Source: Dichotomocladium elegans
Taxonomy: Eukaryota; Mucoromycota; Mucoromycetes; Mucorales; Lichtheimiaceae
Assembly (NCBI GenBank): GCA_025716815.1
Contig: JAIXMN010000004.1
Coordinates: 124,001-188,000, forward strand
Direction of reading: 5' to 3'
Length of the DNA: 64,000 nt
In this document: positions 35,301 to 46,365 of the stretch, piece by piece
How the letters are laid out: every line of letters starts with the position of its first letter
Position numbering within the stretch: position 1 is the first letter of the stretch
Position numbers and translations under genes: made by a program
The notes under the pieces: model-generated
What the model was told of the DNA's origin: nothing
The model's database searches: none
What the model saw: only the letters and a program-made list of their open reading frames with translations

Positions 35301-37353
35301 CGTCGGACGATGTACAGATAGCGAACGATACCCACTCTGAAAAGAAGAAACGCCGCGACGCAACATTTCCTCCGACAAAACAACTTTTCCAACTACCTCC
35401 ACGTTCAACTTCGAAGAACACGACTACATCATCCGGGAGTGCCCTACTGCAGCACTCGACAGTGGCAAACGCGGGGAGAAATAGCTCAACGGCATATAAA
35501 AAGGAAGAGGTGGCTGTGCGGATGGCTGCCGAGTATTGTATGTCGCAGTTTGTTAACCAGCTTGGCCAGTTTCCGTCACTGGCTGAGATCTCGAGTCGAC
35601 AGACAGGTGTCAACAACGATCTTCAGCAGCTTAAACACAAGCGGTGGAGGTGCCAATCGAATACGACGACCGAAAGCAGTGATCAATGGGAACCACGAGA
35701 TGCAATCCGATATTTTTTGCTGGATAAGCGGATCATATTAGCTCTATATGATGTTGAGAGCACGCACCAAGAATCCAGGAACGCACCTGCGGTACAGATG
35801 ATTCTGCGCGATACCACCGGAAAATACGTGTGGTCGGTTGAGTCCCAGTACAAGGCGCCGACTACATCAAGAACCACAACGCCATCGACAACTTTCCATG
35901 GCGATGTGACTACCAGTGCATCAGACTCTTCAGTATTGGCCGGGACAGCGAAATCAAATGAAGACATCCCACCTCCGAATCGAACCGGATCGAACGATAT
36001 ACCACCCACAGTAGTTGCGGTGAATGCGGACGCACTTCCGACTTTTGATAACCTTTTCGCAGAAGGTTCGAATAGCTGGAAGCAATGGAATGTGGTTCGT
36101 GCTATGGCAGAGGATGAGAAGCAGGCCGAGGATACTATTCGAGAAAGCGCAAAGCAAAAGGCACCAACACAGTACAATGTGGAACCGAGCAAGGCTAATA
36201 TTAGCACGGAGAGTGCACGTGGTTTCCGCCTCTTGCTGGCTGATCTTGGCCTACTTCTCCCTGGAAATCACTCCCGGATTACACCCTTACGGATCACAGA
36301 AACCCTGATTACAGAGATTGAAACGCTTGACATGCTGAATGAGTAAGTAGTAGGAGAAGATCCTGAAGAGCCTATGATCATTGACAATATCATATCAAGT
36401 CGCGATTGCGTATCTGTTACAGCCTATTATGCAGAATCTGGCGATGCTTCATGGTTAGAGCTCGTGGAATCACCGCCACCCATCAATCCGCATTTTTTTC
36501 AATTTCTGAATTGCTTAGGCTGGCCGGTACGTTACATACATCAGATGTCTGCGGATAAAATATTAACGCTGAGGCAGATCGATATTGCTCGCCATACTGG
36601 GTTCAAAGGGAAGCTCGATCCTGCCATTTGCGAGACAACGTCGTACTATGCGGATAGGTCGGTTGAGTTCCTTGTTAATGTGCCATACTTTCTACACCAG
36701 CCTCCCGAAGACGATGGCGTCTGGGGCACAACCAATACGATCTCTAAAATCCACCGGCAAGTCTCTTCGGATGATCATGTGTGCATCATTTGGATCGAAA
36801 ATCTTGCGCACTATGCCACACTTGCGAAGCAGATAAAGCAATCTAATTCAGCGCACTCCAAGTCGATGGTGTATCTCTTTATCAATCCGCTCAAGAACAG
36901 TGCAAGCGGGCTTTACTGGATCCGAATTCTGATTCCTCCCATCGGCAATCAGGCGACCTCTGTGACGGCGAGCCAGCGACTAAACGAAAATGCGTTGGTG
37001 AGAGAAAGGGTGGAAGAAAATCAGTGCGAGAAGATTGATTGATAGATACAAAACGTAAACTAGATTTTTGGGCCATTGGTGGATGGGATTGTGATCAGCA
37101 GGCATGCGCTGGGCGCGATGATCAGAAACACAGCGATTTCTGCGCATCAGGCGTGCCGGGTGGTTACGGACACGTATACACGGCCCTATGTCATGCGTAA
37201 ACAATTCATCGAAGAGATATCGCACCGACATAAGGAGAAATTACAGTTATCCGAGTGAGTTTAGGGACATAAGCAATGATGGGTTTGGATTCTCATTAAC
37301 GGCGTGTATGCGACAGGTTCTACGCAGAGATGTTCATCGAAAGGGACATCTAG
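32332..37353 (+). CDS. RalGAP-beta-like protein with C-terminal Rap/RalGAP domain (5' end not resolved)
   Basis: Thirteen exons are supported: an open 5' exon to 32411, then 32548-33397, 33493-33555, 33614-34462, 34531-34587, 34647-34808, 34870-34968, 35030-35098, 35159-36342, 36400-36526, 36578-36997, 37064-37254 and 37317-37353. The N-terminal half aligns with human RALGAPB (VKWYMEILGQGFTLPLED, LCELWLRSQ, CAEAFASLCKIFCRPQ). The C-terminus is a RapGAP-fold domain: TGFKGKLDPAICETTSYYAD, DGVWGTTNTISKIHRQVSSD, GPLVDGIVISRHALGAMIRN and EFYAEMF. In mammals the beta subunit pairs with a catalytic alpha subunit to switch off Ral. Here the GND-type catalytic loop reads SSDDHVCIIW, lacking the catalytic Asn, as expected for a beta-type subunit. 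His-, Pro- and Gln-rich inserts lie near residues 100-200. No in-frame ATG is visible in the first exon, so a short upstream exon is missing. Confidence 0.9.
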
Positions 37354-38015
37354 CCGCACACCACCACCACCCATGCTCGGTTGTTTATGCTCGTCGTGTT
37401 TACCTTTCTTTTAACTCCATGTACTCACTATACTCATTATCCTTAGAGATTGTCCTGTCATTTCTCTTTCTTCCTTTAATACCCTTCTCCCCCTTCGTTG
37501 TTTACAACAATCTAATTCCTTTATTCCCTTGCTCTGGTAAAAATATATACAGCTCTGTATGATTAGTACCTCCAAAAAAACATAACACAACACTACTGTA
37601 TTTTCGTATATATAGAGGCATGTACCGTATGACGCATGGATTATTCTTCATGGGCAGATCGCCTGTCCAATGAAAATGGACCCTTCTGCCGACGGGCACA
37701 TGAGTCACACAGGCTAAAGCACACGGACATCGTTCTTTAGCTGAGCCCTAATAAGTCCCCAGTTCTGGTTCATCAGAGATTGTTCGAGAATGCAAGAGTT
37801 ACGTAAACTGTATCCATTGTTTATATTTACAGATGGTGCTCTATTGCTATTATGCGCTAATATTCTTTTTGACAGGGAATGAGGTATGTAAGATTAGATT
37901 GTGTAGTATATATATATATGTTGGAGAGGGCTAAACTTTACAACAGTAGGGTATCGTGCAGAAGAAGGTAGGGCGAGAATGAAATCGGCAAGGGGGGGGA
38001 AGGATGGATGACTAA
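37354..38015. other. Spacer between convergent RalGAP-like and pseudokinase genes
   Basis: The region holds the 3' flanks of both genes, a pyrimidine-rich stretch at 37380-37520 and a short TA run at 37909-37920. No coding sequence is apparent. Confidence 0.4.
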
Positions 38016-39444
38016 CTACGCGGATGCCGGAGCCCAGTGGCCGAGAAAGAGTTCTTGATAGGGGCGCTTGGGCGGAGGGTAAGGTCCGTAGACGAATGTC
38101 TTGAGTGCACGCATGAGGAGCCTCGCGGGCGAGACGCGGGGTTGAGCACTTGCAAAGCCGTGTCGATGGGGGTTGAGCCAAGGATGGAAAAGAATAGCAT
38201 CGAGGGACGCTCGGCTGTGATGAGGTGCAAGCATCTTTAGCAGCAAGTCTTTTGCATCTAATATCGCATGTGCACGCGCCGCGCGACTTTTTTTCTTTAA
38301 TAAGAGTGGGTGGGGGTGGTGGGGTGAAGGAATAAAAGGGTAATATATATATATGTGTATGTGTGCGTGTTTACCTTCCGATGTATTCTGTGGTATGCTC
38401 AAGTCAAGGCGGACCATCTTTGCAAACATGGTACGATCATTTTCGGCCGCGAAAGGGTACTTTCCCGTCAGCATCCGGTACAGGCAAATACCCAGGGTCC
38501 ACACATCAGCAAGAGATGGATGGTAGATCCCAGGCTCAACTGTTTCGGGCGGGATGAATTGACTATTTTTTCTATATAAAACAATAGTTCCGGGGGGGGG
38601 TGGGGAAGCCATATTGAGTAAGACACGGCAAATGCCGCCCTTTTTTCTCTTTCTTTCTTTGTTTATCGAACGTTACCCTCCAAAGAGTCGAGTTTCGCTC
38701 GTACCAGACGGTTGTATTATCCGGATATGGCTCACATTGTCATCCTCGTTAAAGGTAATATCTGTTCTCCTGACGGCTAGCCGATTCTTTGGTGCATCGT
38801 TTGTCTGCGCCTTGTGCTGCAACATCATTGCCATGGCGATAAATCTTATTCTACACGACTGCTCGTCAGCAGTGTCGGAGATGCGGTACGGGTCGCTAGC
38901 CCATTCGACGGGTGGCCCAAAGAATATTCCTCCAGAAGACATTGATACTGCCGAGCTTTGGGAGACCGGATCTTCATCGCTCTGGCGAGGGCTGCTGATG
39001 CTAGTCGCCTCCATCCGACAGAGTTGTTGATTATTATTCGAACACGCCATTTCACTCTCTTCGGGTATCGTGTATAAATTATGTAACCGTGTGTTTCCTA
39101 ACCGAGTATAGATTGCTTGGGTCTGATTGTTGACCTGCGATAAGAGCAGTGAGTTTCAGGATTTATAAACAGAATTAAAGTAAGATGATAGAGAGAAAGA
39201 GAGACACGAATAGCCACGGCCTGCTCCAAGCAGGAAAAAAAGGACCCCGTGAAGGTTTACACACCTCTTGAAGCATAGCGCCTTTGTGGCTGTCTATCGA
39301 GAGCTCTAGATCCGGCAATGGCGGTGATTCGGGCGACAGGTCCTGCCAATCACCCGCCCCTTTGCTGCCCGCCTCACGCCGGCGGTGGTGGCGGCGAATC
39401 AAGATCGTTCTTATTCGAGACACAAGATTACTGCGTATTTTCAT
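38016..39444 (-). CDS. Predicted protein pseudokinase
   Basis: Four exons (39444-39265, 39134-38677, 38571-38375, 38257-38016) join in frame to 358 residues. The C-lobe is unmistakable: KNSQFIPPETVEPG (APE region), HPSLADVWTLGICLYRMLTG, KYPF, then DAKDLLLKMLAPHHSRASLD and ILFHPWL. Upstream, the catalytic-loop region reads NRLAVRRTDITFNEDDNVSH in place of an HRD loop, and the DFG position reads QPSG. I see no glycine-rich loop and no VAIK lysine in the Arg-rich N-terminus (MKIRSNLVSRIRTILIRRHH). This suggests a Tribbles-like or other scaffold pseudokinase, without ATP-dependent catalysis. A mis-modelled 5' end could hide a normal N-lobe, but the motifs for catalysis and Mg binding lie within well-supported exons. 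MHTKI at 39459 is an alternative start. Confidence 0.75.
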
Positions 39445-41531
39445 GATTTTCGTGTGCACGCAGCTACTATAATAATTCTGCCGTCTCTAGCAGATGGGAA
39501 CGGTCTCTTTAAATGATAAAGACGTAATCAAGGTCGGCCGTGATGCTTTTGCAGAAGGAAGAAATAGATGACGAGGGAGAGAGAGAGAGAGAAAAAAAAA
39601 AGGGAGGGAGGGAGGGAAGGAGAGTGAGAGAAAAGTATGTATGATTATATGCACTGTCTGTCTGGCCACGCGAGCTCCATTGACAAATGTGGAAATAGGT
39701 CATCTTCGGTAGAGCCGGATCACAACTCTCCCGCACCACTTTCCGGGCGATGTCTCTCCTTTTGATTGGAGGTCAATTTATATAAGTCGACTGACAGCAA
39801 TGCTTTTTGATATCTTCCGGTTTACCACCTCTCAATGCATCAAGAATGTAACAGCACATATTTCTCTGTGTATAGATATCTTCTTACCATGGACACGACC
39901 TGTCTACCTACCATGTCGACCACGCATCAGAACTCTACGGTAATCACTACCCAGACAATGGAATTTTTTTTTCTCGACTCACTTCTTTAAGTATAATTGA
40001 TACATCCATTCCAAGTGGCAAAAAAAAAGAGCCAACGCTTGATGCAATAACCCCCTCATAGATAGATCGCAAGGTCACCTCACCCACCCCCTCTTTCCCT
40101 ATTGTCCAATACTTGGCCTACCGGAAAATAGCAAACTCCCCTTTTCACTTTTTCTTCTCAATGATGCTGCTCCTTTTGTGCTTTGATATATTTTCTATTT
40201 GAAGCACGTGTAACGACATATCAAGATTACCTTGTTATGATTTGCTTCAACCATAAGCACAGGCGGCTGGAAAAGGGTATATATCTTAAAACCCGATTTC
40301 TTTTTCTCTCTCTCGTTTTTTTTTCTATGGCGGATTATAATGTCATAACTCATTCTGGCAAACACGCTCCACCCATGGTCATTAATACGAAACATCTCAT
40401 CCATCAGCTCCTGGTTTGCGCAGCAGATGCGATGGTGTTATATATAAATGTCACGGGGCACAGTATGACAACTGGAATGTGTAATCGGATTCCCCTCTTG
40501 CAGCATTGTGCATCAACCCTATAATACTACACATCTACGTGTTTTCACTCACCCTACCGTTCGAGAGCCTGGCAGGGGTTAGGCGGGGGAGGAGACGACG
40601 GAGTGAGGCAGGGAGAGAGAGAGAGGGTGTGTCGCGATATATAAGATTTACAGCAGAAAGGATCAAGTCTCGACAAAAAAAAAATCATGCTGGATTTGCT
40701 CAACACTAACTTATAAAACACGAAGGTTTCTCATCCTTTAGAAGATATCTCTTGTTTAGAAGGAAAAGCATGTAAGAATACACACGCGAATCTTCCCAAT
40801 CTAATTTGCGGCAGAGATGAAAATTACATACAAAAAATCATGGGGTCGATACCCGAGGAAATGTTTTCGTATGCGCGAAACGAAAGAGCACCGAAAACCT
40901 ATCAATATAGATGATAAGATTTCCGTATAAACCGCCCCTCCCATCCATTCTTCTTCTTCTTCTCCTAATGCGAGGAACTTTGACAATCATCGAACTGCAT
41001 GTTATTTGGAAGAAATGCCCTTCTCTCTGTGGGAATAGCTCCTGATGCCTTTCTTTTTTCATTTATCGTTGAAATAAATCTCACGGACGTATACCACAAC
41101 ATCTCTGGAAGGAGGGGGAGGAAGCGGGATTCTGGTGTGTATTGTAAGTTTTGGTTAACATTACGATTCACCACCCTTCCAAATTAAGGAGAGAAACTGT
41201 TTTTAATAAAACATGCAACACCATGTACACAAATTGCGGCCGCTACCAAGAATACAGTATATATCACTCCAATAAAAAATTGAAGCCTAATAAGAAGGTT
41301 CTGAAAGAATCATATGTACCTAGATCTGCAAAATCAGTCCTGCAGCGACAATTTGCCATGTGTACTATGATTAATCACTTGATTGCCCGTTCTTTTATAT
41401 TGTCATTATATCTACCTGTAATTGACAAGTTCACCGGGGTATGTAATTGGCGTGGATCCGTTATTTAGAGGAGGAATACTGTATTCATGTCACTTACCCT
41501 GGGAACTCTCTAATCTGAAACTCATATTCCT
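39445..41531. other. 2.1-kb gene-free region
   Basis: Upstream of the pseudokinase I see a GA run (39577-39632) and short frames without domains. The frames at 40183-40524 and 41151-41468 lack any protein-like feature. No RNA gene was recognised. Confidence 0.45.
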
Positions 41532-41553
41532 AGGAATAAGGTACCTTATTCCT
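41532..41553. repeat. Perfect 22-bp palindrome at the end of transposon copy B
   Basis: The arm AGGAATAAGGT is followed directly by its reverse complement, with a KpnI-like GGTACC centre. It lies right where the recognisable transposase sequence of copy B stops. Confidence 0.85.
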
Positions 41554-42546
41554 CCTCCTGGGCGCAGTGAGGGTGGAAGATAGGCGCATCGATATCCTCG
41601 GCTTTATGAATGAGTGCATTATCCATTACCAAATAATGGCCCTTCAGATGTTCATACATATTCATTTCATCCATGGTAGCCTTAAGGACGCTGAGATAGT
41701 GTCCAGTGATAGTTTCCTTGCTTGCAGCTGCGGGCTGCCCCACTCTGTTTCTTCTTTGGCTAGTGGTCGTGGGAGTCTGAAGCTACATTTAATGATGCCT
41801 GATGCCGAATTGCTCCCAAGATGGTAGCCGTTTTTACTCTTGTTTTCGGCACTGTAACTACTGCACAAGTCCCTTTCTTGGACCATGCCATGCTGCGCTT
41901 CATGTTAATATGGAATCCAGACTCATCAAGAAAAACTCAGTTTTTTCTAAAGTCGATTTCGGTCATGTCCCATCTGAGCACCCAGTCAAGGCGTTCTTGG
42001 ACCTTTGCATCGCTAATTCCTGTCTACAGGCTGAAACCGAGCCATTTTCAATGACAAGTTGCATTCGTTTTGGATACTTTGAGACTCTTAAAATCTCTGG
42101 AGCAGTTGCTCCATCAGCTGCTCTAGGACAATTGAGGGATTCTCATCAACCCATTCTAAAATAGCACTCTTATGCTCTTCGTTGAGAATACATGAACGAC
42201 CTCTGCCTCTATGTCTCTTAAAAGTGCTGTCAGGGTCCTTTTCGTACTGTGATGCCCGTCGCTGAGCTGAACGAACATGGATTCCTAGCAGCGGATGCAC
42301 TCAACACCTTCTCAAACATCCGTTTGAAAAATCTGATCTTGTCTTGGTCAGTGTACGGTGTGTAACTGCGCTTGATCCCCGCTTTTTTCATCCGAATGTC
42401 TGTATCTTTTCGCGTGGCAGTAAGCTCAGAGTTATCTTTGCAAGATATGCTACGCAGATATTCTGTATGAGAACAGACGGATTGCAGAGAGTACATTTCT
42501 TCATCAACGACATGGCCTTGACCATCGTAAAAAAAATTTGATTGCT
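41546..42546 (-). pseudogene. DD34E transposase, multiply frameshifted (copy B)
   Basis: Segments in three frames match copy A: NPCSFSSATGITVRKGP, then GRGRSCILNEEHKSAILEWV and DENPSIVLEQLMEQLLQRF, then a broken middle, and SVLKATMDEMNMYEHLKGHY with LVMDNALIHKAED. After KAED a deletion shifts the frame, so that the sequence for AYLPPYSPE is present only out of frame, and the final catalytic Glu is gone. The copy is dead. It is useful because it preserves the segment that copy A has lost near its frameshift. Confidence 0.75.
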
Positions 42547-42701
42547 CATTTCAGAATGTAAATGGGTAGAGATGGATTTGCCAAGTTTTTTTGAGCGACA
42601 TGCGACATTTGCTTTGTCATCACGCGTAAAAGATTTCTGGGCAAAACAACGACTTCTATTTTAGTAATCCTGCGACTTGAGAACTGGCTGGGGTACGACT
42701 T
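41546..42701 (-). mobile_element. Tc1/IS630-like transposon, copy B
   Basis: This copy is on the opposite strand to copy A, about 11 kb away. Its 5' end (42701 downward) has AAGTCGTACCCCAGCCAG and then CAAGTCGCAGGA, matching the left end of copy A. The sequence continues in parallel with copy A up to the GHYLVMDNALIHK region, then collapses at the right, ending at a palindrome. The 3' end is deleted. Confidence 0.75.
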
Positions 42702-43350
42702 TAATTTTGGGAAAACACTGCATGTTTCCACCTACCTACCCACCCACCCACCCAACGCTATTTCTTCCATGTTGACCAGCCTTACTTGAACAAATAGCAG
42801 CACTCTGATCTTTTCCTGCGTCGGTGTACACATCTGGAGAATGCAACCTATGGAAATAAATGTTTTCCGATCATTGTGCAGTTAGAAAGACATCGACTAG
42901 GGCTTATATTCTTTACTTTTCTTGTCGCGGAGACGGAGAATAACCCGAGCAAGTTACCGTCGGATCGCGCAAACCGTGCTGGCGTCGATCCGCCCCGCAA
43001 CCCCCAATAAACCCTATACGCCACAAGCTCCTCGGCCATGAAAGTGACCGCATGAGACACGCTCGCCCTCTCCTTTCCCTTCTTACAGAAACCATTCAAA
43101 ATCCCCAACGCTCTGTTCGACTTGACGTCAAATCATTATGTGTTCAAACATTCTATACGGATAAAAAAAGGGTCTTGATTGCAGAGGGATTAGATATGTG
43201 TGTATGTGTGTGTGTGTGTGTGTGTCTGTATGTACGTATGTAGAGGAAGGTCTATAGTCTCCGATGGATATCCTCTCTGCCATATCCCGTCTCCTTCCCA
43301 CCAAACCCACCCCCCTTACACGCGCGCGTCCCTTTGCTGTCTATCGATGC
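42702..43350. other. Spacer between transposon B and a hydrolase gene
   Basis: A minus-strand frame at 42848-43108 (NGFCKKGKERASVSHAV, then LRGGSTPARFARSDG) is open but I cannot place it; it may be 3' flank or a relic. A TG microsatellite lies at 43199-43222. Confidence 0.4.
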
Positions 43351-44483
43351 TTATGCGTGGCTTGGCTTGCTTTGATCGCTAAGGGCTCGCTTCCCAGCAA
43401 GTGCGAAATAATGGAACTTATGCGCATAATCCGTATGCGCCTGCACATAAAATCCGCCCAGCGATGGGCTCGCGTCTACCAGGGTAACGCTCGGATCAAG
43501 ATCGACATTGGGCAATCCAATCTCGCCGACGGCCTGGTCTCCCATGAGAAGCGCCCGTAAAAGGATGCCCAACGTCAGGTCCTTGGAAGAGTAATAAATT
43601 GTTGTATCTTGGCGACCGAGCCCTCCAGAGTCGCGCTGGACATGGGGTAAAATATCTGACTGGACGAGCGCCGGAGCACAGAGATGGACCGAATCGGGCC
43701 TGGCAGGGGAAGGGGGGGACGAACATCAGACTTTTGCTTCGGCCACAGGGGAGAGCGAGAGCGAAATTGGATTTGGACGGACAATCTTTTCTTCAGACAA
43801 GGAACGGCGTTTACCTTTCGTCCGGCTGCATTAATGAGCAAGCCTCAACGATATGTCGACATCCCAGCGAATGGCCCACAATCCGCAGCGTCTCGTACTT
43901 GCGTCGAAGGTCAAGCAGCCGCCAAGCCAACATTTCAGCACGTTCGTGACTTTCGCGGGTGGCTGTTGAGAACTGATAGGCGAGCCGTGCCGCATGAAGG
44001 CCAATATCGATCGTCACCGCGCTCAACACAGACGCTGGCGTCGGGAGCTTGAGGTGACTGAGACGCCTCCAGTTTTGGCTGACCAAGTACGCGACCGAAC
44101 CCAGCGTTGCGAAAGGCACTGGAATTTGAGAAAGCGGCGACCCTGAGGGCCACGAATAGCTATGATAGCAAACATGTTAACAAAAGGAGCATAGGACACG
44201 CCATTGTCCGTAACACGCTAATATCACCCTAACGCGGCTGGGGCCCAGTCATGTTGCCGGCTAAGCACAAGAAGACGATGGGAATGCATCCAATCCTCAA
44301 AACGTTCCGGCGATTCCCCTTGAGCCAAGAAGCCTAAGCAACTGATTCGTCAGTTCACTGACGTGATATGCAGAAGAAGCTTGACACACCCTTAACATAC
44401 ACGGTGATCTCAGAACGTGTTCCACTGGGTCTGGTAAGAACTTTGAGTTTAGGTAATTCTGTAAAGAATTTCTTTGTTGCCAT
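43351..44483 (-). CDS. Alpha/beta hydrolase of unknown substrate (GHSLG type)
   Basis: Four exons (44483-44390, 44333-44228, 44159-43815, 43699-43351) give 297 residues starting MATKKFFTELPKL. An early strand reads ITVYVKGFLAQGESPERFED, followed by RQHDWAPAALGYSWPSGSPL. The nucleophile elbow is LRIVGHSLGCRHIVEAC, so the Ser of GHSLG is the predicted nucleophile. DSVHLCAPAL and TLVDASPSLGGFYV follow, and TDYAHKFHYF may hold the catalytic His. The overall plan resembles esterase-like hydrolases of the DUF726/DUF900 kind, but I cannot name a substrate. There is no signal peptide. It is divergent from the next hydrolase with only 157 bp between the start codons, so they probably share a promoter region. 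Confidence 0.8.
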
Positions 44484-44640
44484 TTGAAAAGAAAAAACTG
44501 ATCCCTTGTCGGCTTACACGCTCACACGCACACGCACAGAAATAGAATTAGTAAGCGGGACGTTAAAAAATGGGAACGATGGATTAGAACAATAAAAGTG
44601 TGGGTTTGATTCATACTGTAGCTCATACTACGACGGACTG

Positions 44641-46145
44641 ATGGTGCACCTGGAAGCAACACAGACCTATGTTATCCCGGTCTCGCCTTATACGGCGGGC
44701 GATAACGTCCAGCGCCTGGCTGTCGAACAATACGCCTACCCTGCCCCGAGCGGCACTGCTAGTCGCTCCATCGCGTTCCTGTGGTCGCATGCCAACGGTT
44801 TCCACAAGGAAGTGCTTCATCCACTTATGCATCGACTTCTAGTCCAGCTGCAATCGCTTCCCCGCTTTCACGCAACCAATGTTACATTTTACGCATTTGA
44901 CGCCCGCAATCATGGCGACTCGGCTCTCTTGAACGCCGGCCATGTGCACCAACCTGGCTGTATGCAAAAGTCTATGTGTGGACGATAGTTTGGTGTGGGG
45001 TGGAGGCGCCAAAAAAAAACAGTGAGAATGCTCAGTTTTTTTTTTCTTTGTTTGTTTCGATCGGCTATCACCGATTATTACAGACACTTGGTTCGATCAT
45101 GCTATGGATACACACCAGGTCATATCTGAGCTCAAGCTCAAAGAGAACTATGATACACTGATCGGTTGTGGTCACAGCTTCGGTGCCTCAGCTATGTACG
45201 TCAGGATTTCGTTTGTGTGTCTCGTGCAATCTAAAAAAAAAAGATGGCCTTCAGGATTCTTGCAGAGTTCTTTCACCCAAAGACCTTTGACGGCCTTTGC
45301 ATTATGGAAGCTGTCATATCAAAGGACTTCCTACCCTTCACACTTCGAATGCAGTTTCCCGCAATTGCCCTGACTCTCAAACGACGTGACACTTGGCCAA
45401 ATCGGTAAGCGTGATCTCCCTCGAGCGTTTTGCATCTCCAGATTGGAGCGACTCATCCGTTCCCCTTTTTCCATAATAGTGAGGCATGTCTCAGGTCTTT
45501 GGAAGGTCGGCCGTTCTGGAAAGATCTTCATCCAGAAGCCTTACAAAACTATGTGGCAAGTGTGACAAGGCCAAGGAGAATGAGGGGAAGTTGACAGAAC
45601 ACCTTTCTAACAAAGAACAAAAAAGAAATATGGTTTATACGATGCTCCGGATGGCAATGTTAAGTTAAAGTGTCCTAAGGAGGAAGAGCATGTAAGCGTC
45701 TGGCCACAAAGACTTTGTCCGCTTTGTTTGACGTGCGGTCATAGCTTGTATATTGCGCATCCCAGTATTCGCAGACCACGGCCTACAACAGCTTGAAGAG
45801 CATCACCATTCCAGTCCACATGGTCCATGCCGACAGATCAACCTTGTAAGTCCTCTCGCTCGCTCGCTCGGATGGATCAATGGACGAGGTCTAAGCACGT
45901 TATACGTTGTCATTGACACTTTCTTTTAAGCACTGACCCTTCCACGGCACCTGCTATCAAAGCTCTTTCACCTTTTATCACAAGCTCGATGGTCAGTGGC
46001 TCGCACGTGGTGGTATGCGAGAAACCCGATCTTCTCGGTAAGAAAGTTCATACGGCAGCCTTGGAGGGCTATCTGACCTTTTTTGTTAGTACCCGAGATT
46101 TTGTACCTTATCAAGCGCGTGTTGGCGGAGGGTGTAAAGCTTTAG
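44641..46145 (+). CDS. Alpha/beta hydrolase (GHSFG type, Lpx1-like)
   Basis: Eight exons (44641-44959, 45084-45199, 45244-45404, 45480-45555, 45626-45691, 45766-45845, 45931-46037, 46090-46145) give 326 residues. The oxyanion region is FLWSHANGFHKEVLHPLM, the Asp-rich strand FYAFDARNHGDSAL, and the nucleophile elbow LIGCGHSFGASA. HMVHADRSTF fits the acid and SGSHVVVCEKPDLL the catalytic His, so the triad is complete. The lid region includes RPFWKDLHPEALQNYV and GLYDAPDGNVKLKCPK. Fungal relatives include peroxisomal lipase Lpx1 and many uncharacterised hydrolases; the substrate is unknown. No peroxisomal SKL-type tail is present (it ends AEGVKL). The fourth intron appears to start with GC (45556-45557, GCAAGT). 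The exon 2 end, before GTCAGG, is the weakest junction. Confidence 0.82.
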
Positions 46146-46365
46146 AATGAGACATTAAATAATAGTATTTGCTTATATTCCGTATCGGGCAGAGTGGGGC
46201 CCCACGCGGGTCCGGAGTTGGGAGAAGGGTGCTTTTTTTTGGGGGGGGTGTTGAATGCTGCTGCCTGTTGCGGGGAGTTGGGGGGTGCGGGAAGAGAAGG
46301 CGAGAGCTGAACGGTGAATGCATTTTCCCGTTTTCTCTCGCCTCCGTCCAGCTCATACCCCATCC

